Assembly: GCA_018816555.1 (NCBI GenBank)
Contig: JAHIVT010000031.1
Coordinates: 29,238-93,237 of the forward strand
DNA: 64,000 nt
From: Pseudomonadota bacterium
Lineage (GTDB): Bacteria > Desulfobacterota > Desulfobulbia > Desulfobulbales > SURF-16
Direction of reading: 5' to 3'
The notes beneath the pieces are model-generated. The model saw nothing but the letters and a program-made list of their open reading frames with translations, was not told the origin of the DNA and made no database searches. Position numbers and translations under genes: made by a program. How positions within the stretch are numbered: the stretch's first letter is position 1; every line of letters begins with the position of its first letter. Positions 33,645-43,000 of this stretch are shown here, one piece after another.

Positions 33645-34991
33645 TTAAATCTTCGGCAGATTCTTGGTGGCTGCGGCGATGGCCTCTTCCGGGTAATCGT
33701 AGTTGTGCAGTTCGCCGGCGTAGTATTTCTCATAGCTTGACAGGTCAAGGAGTCCATGGCCTGAGAAGTTGAAGAGAATGGTCTGCGGATCATTGAGATC
33801 ACGGGTGGCCTCAATGATTGCCGCCCGGATGGCATGACAGGTTTCCGGGGCCGGAATAATGCCCTCGGTCTGGGCAAAAAGCCTGCCCGCCTCGAAACAT
33901 TCCATCTGATGCACGCTTATCGGTTCAATCAGTTTTTCCCGGACCAGGGCCGAGACAATGGGCGACATGCCGTGATAGCGCAGACCGCCGGCATGGATGC
34001 CCGGAGGAATGAAATCATGGCCCAGGGTGTACATATAGAGCAGGGGGGTCATGCGGGCGACATCGCCGTAGTCATAGGCATAGACGCCGCGGGTCAGGGT
34101 GGGACAGGAGGCCGGCTCCACGCCGACAAAACGGATCTTTTTTCCTTCCAGTTTGTCTGTGAGAAAAGGAGTCATCATGCCGGCATAGTTGGAGCCGCCG
34201 CCGCAGCAGCCGATAACTACATCCGGATAGGCGCCGATCTTGGCCATCTGTTTCTTTGACTCAAGGCCGATGATGGACTGATGCAGAATGACGTGGTTGA
34301 GCACCGAGCCCAAGGCGTATTTGGTATCATCCCTGGTGGCGGCATCCTCCAGGGCCTCGCTGATGGCAATGCCCAGGGAGCCGGCGGTGCCCGGCATATC
34401 CTCCAGGATTTTGCGGCCGAAGGCGGTATCAGGGCTCGGGCTGGCGACGATATCCGCGCCATAGGTGTTCATCATGATCTTGCGGTACGGCTTCTGGTCA
34501 TAGGAGACGCGCACCATGTACACCTTGCATTCGAGGCCGAACTTATGGGTGGCAAAGGAAAGGGCGCTGCCCCATTGGCCGGCGCCGGTCTCGGTGGAGA
34601 GGCGTTTGACGCCTTCCCGCTTGTTGTAATAGGCCTGGGCCACCGAGCTGTTGGTCTTGTGGCTGCCGGAGGGTGAGACGCCTTCGTTTTTGTAGTAGAT
34701 TTTGGCCTTGGTACCCAGGGCTTCCTCAAGGGCATAGGCTCGCACGAGGGGGGTGGGCCGCCAGATATGATAAATCTCCTGCACTTCCTCGGGGATATCG
34801 ATCCAGCTCTTATCGCTCATCTCCTGCTCGAGCAGACCCATGGGAAAGACGGCGGCGAGTTTTTCCGGTCCCATCGGTTGTTTGGTTTCGGGATCCAGGG
34901 GCGGATCGATGCCGTTTGGAATGTCCGGCATAACATTATACCATTGGGTCGGCATTTCATTTTCGTCGAGAAGAATTTTTTTCTGTTTCAT
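33645..34991 (-). CDS. trpB: Tryptophan synthase beta chain, TrpB2 type
   Basis: 448 residues, the length and start ([14 protein letters not shown]) of the TrpB2 subfamily, longer than the TrpA-partnered TrpB1. PLP lysine K112 in [11 protein letters not shown]; phosphate loop [12 protein letters not shown]. It condenses indole with serine to tryptophan, and TrpB2 enzymes can act without TrpA. No trpA or other trp gene adjoins it; a TrpF-like gene is 28 kb away. Start behind AGGGAGAG; a good promoter lies upstream with a leader of about 118 bases, which contains no Trp-rich leader peptide. Confidence 0.94.
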   Translation of the reverse strand: MKQKKILLDENEMPTQWYNVMPDIPNGIDPPLDPETKQPMGPEKLAAVFPMGLLEQEMSDKSWIDIPEEVQEIYHIWRPTPLVRAYALEEALGTKAKIYYKNEGVSPSGSHKTNSSVAQAYYNKREGVKRLSTETGAGQWGSALSFATHKFGLECKVYMVRVSYDQKPYRKIMMNTYGADIVASPSPDTAFGRKILEDMPGTAGSLGIAISEALEDAATRDDTKYALGSVLNHVILHQSIIGLESKKQMAKIGAYPDVVIGCCGGGSNYAGMMTPFLTDKLEGKKIRFVGVEPASCPTLTRGVYAYDYGDVARMTPLLYMYTLGHDFIPPGIHAGGLRYHGMSPIVSALVREKLIEPISVHQMECFEAGRLFAQTEGIIPAPETCHAIRAAIIEATRDLNDPQTILFNFSGHGLLDLSSYEKYYAGELHNYDYPEEAIAAATKNLPKI

Positions 34992-35115
34992 GGTCTCTCC
35001 CTGCGGAAGTAGTGTAAAATATGAGCTTTAACCTGATAAATACTTGCACTGAGAAGGTTCATTCATCTTGCCAGGTCCATTGAGCCTTGGTATTCGTGGA
35101 TGAATTTGGCAGGTA

Positions 35116-35144
35116 TAAATAACCCGAATGAGCAAATCTGTCAA
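35116..35144 (-). promoter_or_regulatory. Sigma-70-type promoter for trpB2
   Basis: On the minus strand TTGACA (35144-35139), 17-base spacer, TATTTA (35121-35116). Divergent from the isomerase promoter at 35169. Confidence 0.6.
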
Positions 35145-35168
35145 AGTGAAAAGGGGGAAAACAGGTCA

Positions 35169-35197
35169 TTGACAAAGAGTTTGCCCTGATATATCTT
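35169..35197 (+). promoter_or_regulatory. Sigma-70-type promoter for the gmhA-like gene
   Basis: TTGACA (35169-35174), 17-base spacer, TATCTT (35192-35197). The predicted start near 35204 excludes the in-frame TTG at 35197 as the translation start and supports the ATG at 35233. Confidence 0.6.
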
Positions 35198-35232
35198 TGA
35201 ACGCTTCAATAACAATCAGGAATAATGGACTT

Positions 35233-35829
35233 ATGGAAAACATTCTCGGGCGCAGTCTGGCCGACTCGATCGCCGCCAAGCAGGATTTTTACCGGGACCA
35301 CCGGCAGCAGCTATTTCAGCTGGTGGACTGGGTTGTCGCCTGTTTCCGGGCAGGCAACAAGCTGATGATCTGCGGCAACGGCGGCAGTGCGGCGGACGCC
35401 CAGCATCTGGCCGCGGAATTCGTCAACCGTTTCCTCATCAACCGGGCTCCGCTGCCGGCCCTGGCGCTGACCACGGACACCTCGATTCTCACCAGCGTGG
35501 GCAATGATTTTTCCTATGATGACATCTTTGCCAAGCAGGTTGAGGCGCTGGGCAAAAAAGGTGATATTTTACTCGGCATATCAACCAGCGGTAATTCTCC
35601 CAATGTGGTGCGGGCCTTTGACGCGGCCAGAAAGATCGGTGTGCGGACCGTTGTGCTCACCGGCGGCAGCGGCGGCAGACTGGCAGGGGAGGCGGAGCTT
35701 GTGCTTTCCGTGCCGAGTGCCAAGACCCCCCATATCCAGGAGACCCATCTGTGGATCGAGCACATGCTTTGCTGGCTGGTTGATGAGCGGCTTTTCGGCA
35801 GCCTGCAGGACGGGAATGTGCCGCAATGA
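35233..35829 (+). CDS. gmhA: SIS-domain phosphosugar isomerase, GmhA-like
   Basis: 198 residues from the ATG at 35233 (the frame is open to a TTG at 35197 that lies at the promoter). SIS domain with MICGNGGSAADAQHLAAEF, ISTSGNSPNVVRAF and the C-terminal QETHLWIEHMLC typical of sedoheptulose-7-phosphate isomerases, which start ADP-heptose synthesis for LPS core. It overlaps the next gene by 4 bases (ATGA), so they are coupled. The other heptose genes are not nearby. Confidence 0.87.
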   Translation: MENILGRSLADSIAAKQDFYRDHRQQLFQLVDWVVACFRAGNKLMICGNGGSAADAQHLAAEFVNRFLINRAPLPALALTTDTSILTSVGNDFSYDDIFAKQVEALGKKGDILLGISTSGNSPNVVRAFDAARKIGVRTVVLTGGSGGRLAGEAELVLSVPSAKTPHIQETHLWIEHMLCWLVDERLFGSLQDGNVPQ

Positions 35830-36773
35830 GCAGAAAACCCATTGATTTAACCGGCCTGAATACCTATTCTGTTCATGACCGCTTCAGCAAGGTGACAGTC
35901 GACGACTTTGCCCGGACCGTGGGAGCCGGGGCCACGGTGCGTGATCTTCTCGCCTCCTTGCCCGGGCAGTTTGCCGGGGTTGATTTCCCGGACCTGATCG
36001 ACCGCCTGGCCGCGGCCCACAGAAACGGCAAACCCATTATCATCGGCATGGGCGCCCATGTCATCAAGGTGGGGCTTAATCCCCTGCTGATTGATCTCAT
36101 GGAACGCTCCATTATCACCGGCATTGCCCTGAACGGGGCCGGTATTGTCCATGACACCGAAATTGCCATGGTGGGCCGCACCTCCGAGGATGTGGGCCAG
36201 GTGCTGGGCACCGGCGCCTTTGGGGCGGCCAAGGAAACCGGCGAAGAGGTGAATGCGGCCATCAATCGCGGCGCTGCAAAAAATATCGGCCTGGGCCAGG
36301 CCATGGGGGAATATCTCGTTGACCGAAATTTCCCTTATAACAACATGAGCCTGCTGGCCTCGGCCCACCGGCTGGGCGTGCCGGTGACCGTCCATGTCGC
36401 GGTGGGGACCGATATCGTCCACATCCATCCTTCCGCCGACGGTGCAGCCATCGGACAAACCAGCCATTATGATTTTCGGCTTTTCTGCAGTTTGATCAGC
36501 GAGCTTGAAGGCGGGGTCTATCTGAACATCGGCTCGGCCGTGCTGTTGCCCGAGGTCTTTCTCAAGGCCATTACCGTGGTGCGGAACCTTGGCCATCATG
36601 TGGAGAATTTCACCACGGCCAATTTTGACTTTATCCGCCATTACAGGCCCATGACCAACGTAGTGAACCGGCCCACGGCCGGGGGCGGCAAAGGATTTAA
36701 TTTCACCGGTCATCATGAGCTGATGATCCCTCTTTTGGTGGCGGGACTGCTTGACCGGCTGGCGGCGGATTGA
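35826..36773 (+). CDS. Conserved protein of unknown function, deoxyhypusine-synthase-like fold possible
   Basis: 315 residues, no signal peptide. Glycine-rich segments (IIIGMGAHVIKVGLNP; ALNGAGIVHDTEIAMVGRTS; VYLNIGSAVLLPEVFLKAI) suggest a Rossmann-like nucleotide-binding protein, and parts recall deoxyhypusine synthase, though I see no matching catalytic lysine segment. Coupled to the GmhA-like isomerase by a 4-base overlap, so it may act on a sugar-phosphate or nucleotide-sugar. I cannot name a reaction. Confidence 0.7.
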   Translation: MSRKPIDLTGLNTYSVHDRFSKVTVDDFARTVGAGATVRDLLASLPGQFAGVDFPDLIDRLAAAHRNGKPIIIGMGAHVIKVGLNPLLIDLMERSIITGIALNGAGIVHDTEIAMVGRTSEDVGQVLGTGAFGAAKETGEEVNAAINRGAAKNIGLGQAMGEYLVDRNFPYNNMSLLASAHRLGVPVTVHVAVGTDIVHIHPSADGAAIGQTSHYDFRLFCSLISELEGGVYLNIGSAVLLPEVFLKAITVVRNLGHHVENFTTANFDFIRHYRPMTNVVNRPTAGGGKGFNFTGHHELMIPLLVAGLLDRLAAD

Positions 36774-36877
36774 GGCCGCGGCAAACCTGGGTCGCGACGA
36801 CCATCCGGGAGCAAGGAGTCCAAGGGGCGGTTCGCGAACCGTCCCTGTCCCCGGATAATGCGAGGAGAGTGATAATC

Positions 36878-37093
36878 ATGCCGCTGTTTGATTTTATGTG
36901 CCGCAAATGCGGCAACGAGTTTGAGACACTGGTGATGGGCAGCGCCAAGCCTGTCTGTCCCAAGTGTCAGAGCGAAGATCTGGAAAAACTGATGTCATCC
37001 TATGCCTGCTGCAGGCCGAAGGGCACGGAATCATCATCCTCCGGATCCGGTTGTGCGGGCTGCTCCGGAGGGAATTGTGCGAGTTGCCATTAA
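36878..37093 (+). CDS. FmdB-type zinc-ribbon protein
   Basis: 71 residues from the ATG at 36878, behind GAGGAGAG; upstream in-frame sequence to 36770 has no family resemblance. Zinc ribbon CRKCGNEFE...CPKCQ at residues 8-33, then a Ser/Gly/Cys-rich tail with several more cysteines (CAGCSGGNCASC). FmdB-like regulators or metal-binding proteins; function unproven. Confidence 0.85.
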   Translation: MPLFDFMCRKCGNEFETLVMGSAKPVCPKCQSEDLEKLMSSYACCRPKGTESSSSGSGCAGCSGGNCASCH

Positions 37094-37140
37094 TAAGGGT
37101 ATAAGCTCATCACCGTAATCCATCGCATAAAGGAATAACA

Positions 37141-38076
37141 ATGCAGAAGACAATCAAAATCGGAACTCGGGCAAGCCTGCTGGCCTTGGCGCAGAGTACC
37201 AACATTAAAAACCTCATCGAAGCCCAATACCCTGAGGTCAAGGTGGAGCTGGTGAAGATCACTACCACGGGGGACAAGATTCTTGACGTGCCGCTGGCCA
37301 AGGTCGGCGGCAAGGGCCTTTTTGTCAAGGAGATCGAGGATGCCATGCTGCAGCATGAGGTTGACATTGCCGTGCACAGCATGAAGGATGTGCCTGCCGA
37401 GCTGCCGGAGGAACTGCATTTGGGCATCATCACCAAACGGGAAGATCCCCGCGACGCCTTTATCGCAAATGATTACAAGACATTTGCCGATCTGCCCCAG
37501 GGGGCCAGGGTGGGCACCAGCAGCCTGCGCCGCAAATCCCAGATCGGCCTGATGCGCAGCGACCTGGTCATTTCCGACCTGCGGGGCAATCTTGATACCC
37601 GGCTCAGAAAACTTGATGAAAAACAGTTTGATGCCATTATCCTGGCCACCGCCGGTTTGAACCGGCTGAAACTTTCCCATCGCATTGCCTCCCACATTGA
37701 TCCGACCGACATGCTGCCCGCTGTGGGGCAGGGGGCGGTGGGCATCGAACTGCGCAAGGCCGATACGGAACTTCTTGCCTCCCTTGCCTTCCTGGCTGAC
37801 GAAACAACCGCGGTGGCGGTCAGAGCGGAACGCTCCTTTCTCCACCGGCTTGAGGGCGGCTGTCAGGTACCCATCGGAGCCTTTGCCCAGCTCAAGGGTT
37901 CGCAGTTGACCATCACCGGGCTTGTCGCCTCGGTGGACGGTTCAAAAATGATTAAAAGAGAGATGACCGGCGATGCCGCTGCTGCGGAGAAATTAGGCAC
38001 AAAACTGGCGGAAGAGATTCTTGCCGATGGCGGCGGGGCGATCCTTGCCGAGGTATATGGAAAAGAAATTGACTGA
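37141..38076 (+). CDS. hemC: Porphobilinogen deaminase (hydroxymethylbilane synthase)
   Basis: 311 residues, usual length. Converts four porphobilinogens to hydroxymethylbilane in tetrapyrrole synthesis. Signatures: KIGTRASLLALAQ, VGGKGLFVKEIEDAML, AVHSMKDVP, RVGTSSLRRKSQI, DLRGNLDTRL and the dipyrromethane cofactor cysteine in LEGGCQVPIGA. Overlaps the CobA-HemD gene by 20 bases. Start behind AAAGGAA. Confidence 0.97.
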   Translation: MQKTIKIGTRASLLALAQSTNIKNLIEAQYPEVKVELVKITTTGDKILDVPLAKVGGKGLFVKEIEDAMLQHEVDIAVHSMKDVPAELPEELHLGIITKREDPRDAFIANDYKTFADLPQGARVGTSSLRRKSQIGLMRSDLVISDLRGNLDTRLRKLDEKQFDAIILATAGLNRLKLSHRIASHIDPTDMLPAVGQGAVGIELRKADTELLASLAFLADETTAVAVRAERSFLHRLEGGCQVPIGAFAQLKGSQLTITGLVASVDGSKMIKREMTGDAAAAEKLGTKLAEEILADGGGAILAEVYGKEID

Positions 38077-39622
38077 TACAGCAAAACCGAACAGAGGCAA
38101 GGCCTATCTGGTCGGCGCCGGCCCCGGTGATCCGGGCCTTATCACCGTGCGCGGTCTGGAGATTCTCAAAAAAGCGGAAGTCGTCATTTACGACTATCTG
38201 GCCGGGGAAAAACTGCTCAAATACGTGCCGGAAGATGCCGAGTTCATCTACGCCGGCAAAAAGGGCGGTGTCAAGCATACCCATACCCAGGAAGAGATCA
38301 ATGAGATGCTTATTGACCGGGTGAGAAGCGGCAAAAGGGTTGTGCGGCTCAAAGGCGGCGATCCCTTTATCTTCGGCCGGGGCGGCGAGGAGCTTGAGGA
38401 GTTGGTCAAGGCCGGGCTGTCCTTTGAGGCGGTGCCCGGAGTTACCTCCGCCTCTGCGGCCGCTACCTTTGCCGGCGTGCCCATCACCCACCGCCGCTAT
38501 ACCTCGTCCGTGGCCTTTATCACCGGCCATGAAGATCCGGATAAGGAAAGCTCCAATATCGCCTGGGATAAAATTTCCACCGGCGTCGGCACCCTGGTTT
38601 TTTACATGGGCATCAAAAATCTGGAGTCAATCACCGCCAACCTGATGAAACACGGCCGTGATCCCAAGACACCGGTGGCGGTGGTGCGCTGGGCCTCTCG
38701 TCCCAATCAGAAATCCGTGGTCGGCACCCTGGACACCATTGCCGAAATCGTCAGAACCAATGACATCAAGCCCCCGGCCCTGACCATTGTCGGCGAGGTG
38801 GTCAAGCTGCGTGATACCATCAACTGGTATGAGCAGAGGCCGCTGTTCGGCAAACGCATTGTCGTCACCCGCACCCGGGAGCAGGCCAGCGATCTGGTGG
38901 CCCTGCTGGAGGAAAACGGCGCCAACTGCCTGGAATTCGCCACCATCTCCATCCATCCCCCGGATTCCTGGGATGAGCTGGACAATTCCCTGCAGCGGCT
39001 CGGTGACTTCCAGTGGGTTGTCTTTACCAGCATCAACGCCATTCACGCCTTTTTCGGCCGTCTCTATGCCAAGGGCATGGACACCCGGGCCCTGGCCACC
39101 TGCAAGATTGCCGCGGTGGGCAAGGTGACGGATGACTGCCTGCGTGCCTATGGACTGATCAGCGATCTTCTGCCGGAGAAATTTACCGCCGAAGGACTGG
39201 CCCAGGCCTTTGAAAAGATGGATGTGGGCGGTCAGGCCATCCTCATCCCCCGGGCGCTCAAGGCCCGTGAGGTCCTGCCGGCCAGGCTTGGCAAGGCCGG
39301 AGCCAGGGTGACCATTGTGCCGGTTTACCAGAACAAGCGGCCTGAAGGTATGCATGAAACGCTGCGGGCCAAACTGGCCAACAAGGATGTGGATATCGTC
39401 ACCTTCACCAGTTCGTCCACGGTGACCAATTTTATTGAAATGATCGGCGTCAAGGGTCCGCGGGAGCTGCAGGAGCTGATGAGCGGCATTAAGATTGCGG
39501 CCATCGGCCCGGTCACCGGCAGGACCATCGAGGAAAACGGCCTCAAGGTCGACATCCAGCCGCAGACCTATACTATCCCCGATTTGGTTGATGCCATCGC
39601 CAAGGACGCTCGTTCTTCATAG
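38057..39622 (+). CDS. Uroporphyrinogen-III C-methyltransferase / uroporphyrinogen-III synthase fusion
   Basis: 521 residues from the ATG at 38057, inside the end of hemC. CobA (SUMT) domain about 12-260: YLVGAGPGDPGLIT, YDYLAG, VRLKGGDPFIFGRGGEE, PITHRR; HemD domain about 265-520: TRTREQASDLV and TFTSSSTVTNF. It closes hydroxymethylbilane to uroporphyrinogen III and methylates it to precorrin-2, feeding siroheme, cobalamin or alternative-heme synthesis. This fusion next to hemC is common in anaerobic deltaproteobacteria and Firmicutes. Confidence 0.96.
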   Translation: MEKKLTDTAKPNRGKAYLVGAGPGDPGLITVRGLEILKKAEVVIYDYLAGEKLLKYVPEDAEFIYAGKKGGVKHTHTQEEINEMLIDRVRSGKRVVRLKGGDPFIFGRGGEELEELVKAGLSFEAVPGVTSASAAATFAGVPITHRRYTSSVAFITGHEDPDKESSNIAWDKISTGVGTLVFYMGIKNLESITANLMKHGRDPKTPVAVVRWASRPNQKSVVGTLDTIAEIVRTNDIKPPALTIVGEVVKLRDTINWYEQRPLFGKRIVVTRTREQASDLVALLEENGANCLEFATISIHPPDSWDELDNSLQRLGDFQWVVFTSINAIHAFFGRLYAKGMDTRALATCKIAAVGKVTDDCLRAYGLISDLLPEKFTAEGLAQAFEKMDVGGQAILIPRALKAREVLPARLGKAGARVTIVPVYQNKRPEGMHETLRAKLANKDVDIVTFTSSSTVTNFIEMIGVKGPRELQELMSGIKIAAIGPVTGRTIEENGLKVDIQPQTYTIPDLVDAIAKDARSS

Positions 39623-39664
39623 CGGTTGTGCTGCCCCCAGCAAATTCATTAAAAGGGGAAACGG

Positions 39665-39727
39665 ACCTGTAGCTCGAGCGTCGCTGCGCTCCGGCGGCAC
39701 AGGTTTGCCGCTCTCATGCGGCAAACC
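39665..39727. repeat. Nested inverted repeats (REP-like hairpin pair)
   Basis: ACCTGT (39665) pairs with ACAGGT (39699-39704) around an inner GAGCG/CGCTC stem (39676-39691); it is followed by a perfect 10-bp stem GGTTTGCCGC / GCGGCAAACC with TCTCAT loop (39702-39727). No T-run. The two structures share AGGT, so they may be alternative folds. May serve as an end signal for both converging units. Confidence 0.6.
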
Positions 39728-39758
39728 GCTGCCCCGGTGAGATGTCATACATCAGGTC

Positions 39759-39899
39759 ATGTCGTGGGAAACGACTCAAGAGGATATAAATAAGAAACAC
39801 AAGCTGCTTGCCAAGGCCGTTGCCCGGTATCTTTCCGATGCCCCGCTGCTGAATATTCTCACCTCTCCGTTTATCTGGTCCTGCATCATCCTGAGGTGA
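39759..39899 (+). CDS. Small ORF, possible gene remnant
   Basis: 46 codons with GC-rich third positions like the neighbours and a sensible start, MSWETTQEDINKK, then KLLAKAVARYLSD and LLNILTSPFIW. The end resembles, from memory, the start of a conserved proteobacterial family in which SPFIY/W begins a membrane segment; here the frame ends four codons later. It could be a truncated copy. The ribosome-binding site is weak (CAGGT). Confidence 0.3.
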   Translation: MSWETTQEDINKKHKLLAKAVARYLSDAPLLNILTSPFIWSCIILR

Positions 39900-40031
39900 T
39901 GAAGTAATTGTGGACACTGCCGCGGATCTGGAAAAAACTATCCCGGGGAGATCATGTCGGCGTGCATGGTGTCCTGTTCCACGTCAAGCCTGCTACCTTG
40001 TCCTGACCTGCTGCCGCGGTTTGCCTTCGCC

Positions 40032-43000
40032 CTACGCTTCCATGTCAAGGAGCGCGACCGGAAAATTGGCGAGGAGACTCCGGACCGGAATCTCAGGCCC
40101 TGCCGGGCCTTGCCGAGCGCCGATCTGTTCCCCGGTGAAGACGTTCCGGAATTGTTTCGTTGACATGCTCCACGGCAGCGCGATCACTGTCTCGCCCCAT
40201 ACCTCTCCCACCGGCAAGGCCTCGGAGGGAAAACCGAGAAGCGACACCACCAGTCTGGGAACCACGACCAGACAGGCCTCATCCCCGCCCACGCGGGCAA
40301 AGGCCACCACCTGCTCCGCCCGTTCACCGGCCGCGGCAAGCGGCACATACCGCCCCTCGCGAAAGAGGGCCTGGCGAGGGTTGCGAAAGGCCAGGGTCTG
40401 GCGGATGACAAAGAATTTTGCCCTGCCGTCCTCGAGCTTCGCCAGGAGTCGTATCGCTTCTTCGAGTCGGTTGCCTCCCTCGGCGGGGAAGCGCTCCGCC
40501 ATCTCACCCAGGAGCCCTCGCCGCGAGGCATAATCAACGGGCCGCCGGTTATCCGGATCAACGAGATCAAAGCGCCAGAGCTCGTCTCCCTGGTAGATGT
40601 CCGGCACCCCGGGCGCGGTAAGCTTGAGCAGAAGCTGGGACAGGCTGCTGAGGAGTCCGAAACGGGCCACCTGTCTCTGGAAGGGCAAAAAATCCGCCAG
40701 AAACCGGTTGTTTTCGCCTCCCGCCAGGATACTGCCGACAAAGCCTGTTATCGCTTTTTCATATTCCTCATTGATATTGATCCAATTGCTGTGGACCTTT
40801 GCCTCCCGGACCGCCTTGATGGCATACTGCCGGATACGTTCAGCGAAATTCTCGCACTGCGCCCCGTCAAGGTCCTCCAGAGGCCAGGCCCCGAGCAGGA
40901 TCTGATACAGGGCGTATTCGTCGTTCTTCGAAGGCGCCTTTTCAGTGCCGATCCTGCTTTTTCTGGTCCGGTTCAGCATGCCCCAGCGTTGCACCCTCTG
41001 GCGCCATAACTTGGGAATTTCCGAGAGCACGGCGATGCGGACCCGCACATCCTCGCTGCGCTTGCTGTCGTGGGTAGAGGTGCCGAGCATGCTGCAGGGC
41101 CACTGTTCCGCCCGCTCCTGATTGGCCTGGTGGAAGGCGGCCACCGACACGCCGAAGCGCCGGGGGTCGCCTCCCACCTCGTTGAGTGCCAGCAAGCGGT
41201 TATAAATGTAAAAGCTCGTATCTTCGAGCCCTTTGGCCATGACCGGTCCGGTGTACTGTTGGAACTTCATGGCAAAGGTGAGGATTTTTTGGCGATAGGC
41301 ATCCTGCTTTTCGTCCTTTCCGGCCAGCAGGAGCACGTCCCGAATAAAGCCGAAAATGCTGGTATCCGCCGCCCGGCTTCGTTTCTCTGCCTGCATGGTC
41401 GCCCACTCGACATAGCGGCGGTCCTCTTCATCGACGCCGTCGGCGGTGACATAGGTGCGATATACCGGGAAATAGGCGACTATCTCCATGAGGGCTTCTC
41501 GGATCGTGTTCAGGGTGAAGTCCCGGGTGTGCCAGTCCGCCTGCGAGATCCGCCCGAGTTCATTGGCGAGCACGGTGAACTCGCTGGACAGGGCCACCCT
41601 GACGATGAGTTTCTTGCAATCATAGAGAAGTTCTTCGAAGTCGATCCGATGCCCGACAAAGCGCGTATAGATCGAGGTCATCGCCTGCTCGGCGCGGTTA
41701 TCCACGAAAAGGCCGCCCACCAGGATGGCGAATTCGTAGCCGGTGGTGCCGTGCACCGGCCAACTGCGGCGAAGCCGTTCATGGCTGGCGAGGATCTTTT
41801 CCACCACCACGTAGATGCCGGTCGAAATGCCCGGCCCCGCGGCTCCGGCCGTCGCCGTCGTATAGCCCGGCCCCTTCGTATACACGGTCCTGCCGCGGGC
41901 GGCCTCGTTGAGCCACTGGTAATACTGGCCCGGATCATAAAGCCCGTCCGGGTGGTCGATCCGCAGTCCGGAGATCTTTTCCGCCGCGATAAGATCGAGC
42001 ACAAACCGGTGGGTCTTCTCAAAGACCCGGCGGTTTTCCATGCGCAGGGCGGCCAGATCGTTGATGTCGAAAAAACGGCGGTAGTTGATCTCATCGGAGG
42101 CCACCCGCCAGTAGGCGAGACGAAAAGCCTGGCGTTCGATCAGCTCATGCAGAAGTTGATAACTTTGCCCATCCCCCGGAGTACCGTTAAAGATCACTAT
42201 TTTTTCGGCTATGAAACGGCTGATCTCGACATTTTCCAGACAGAGCCGGGCGAGGTGCCGCTTCTGCACCTCTTTGTCACGGCGGCGGTCTTGCCGGCTT
42301 TCAGGAGATGTCGTCCGGTGCCCCGGGATATTGCCGAAGGCGGTGACCAGGCTGCGGAAATCCAGATAGATCGGCTCCTCGGAGTGGAAGCGCGCTTCCA
42401 GGCGCTCGATTTCGTGGCCGAGGATCAAGGCATAGGAGACCGGGTCCAGGGGGAAGCGATGCGCGTGATAGCCGAGGGAGAACTCTCCGTTCTCGGCAGT
42501 AAACTGCAGCACCAGCAGGCCCTTTTCCAGCACGGTGCCGTAGTGATCTTCGAGTATAGGGAGCAGCACCTTGCCCCGCAACGCTTCCTGGATGGGATGC
42601 CAGTCGATGTCGAAAAAATCGGCGAAATCAGAAGATTCACCGTTCTCGAGAACATCCATCCACCACTTATTGTCGCTGCCGATTCCTATGTGGTTCGGCA
42701 CCATGTCCAGGATGAGGCCCATGGATTCGGCGCGCAAGGCATCCGTGAACCGATTGAAATCATCCATATCGCCAACTTCCGGATTGAGGGCATTATGGTC
42801 GATGATATCATAGCCGTGCAGGCTGCCGGGCCGCGCCTTGAGGAAGGGGGAAGCGTAGCAATGGCTGATCCCGAGGCCTCGCAGGTACGAGACGAGCTCA
42901 GTGGCCATTTTGAAGGTGAAATTGTGGTTAAACTGTAATCGGTAGGTGGCCACGGGGATCTGGGAACCAGCCTCCCCCGGCGTCCATGTCGTCTCCCGTC

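Larger units (their letters stand above)
39623..40031. other. Intergenic region between convergent cobA-hemD and malQ-treY
   Basis: 409 bases. It contains the hairpin cluster at 39665-39727 and a 46-residue ORF at 39759-39899. The last 130 bases (39900-40031) show nothing I recognise. Confidence 0.6.

Noticed and set aside
34992..35109. trp-type leader peptide/attenuator before trpB2.
   Set aside because: The only short ORF in the leader has no tryptophan codons and no terminator stem follows it.
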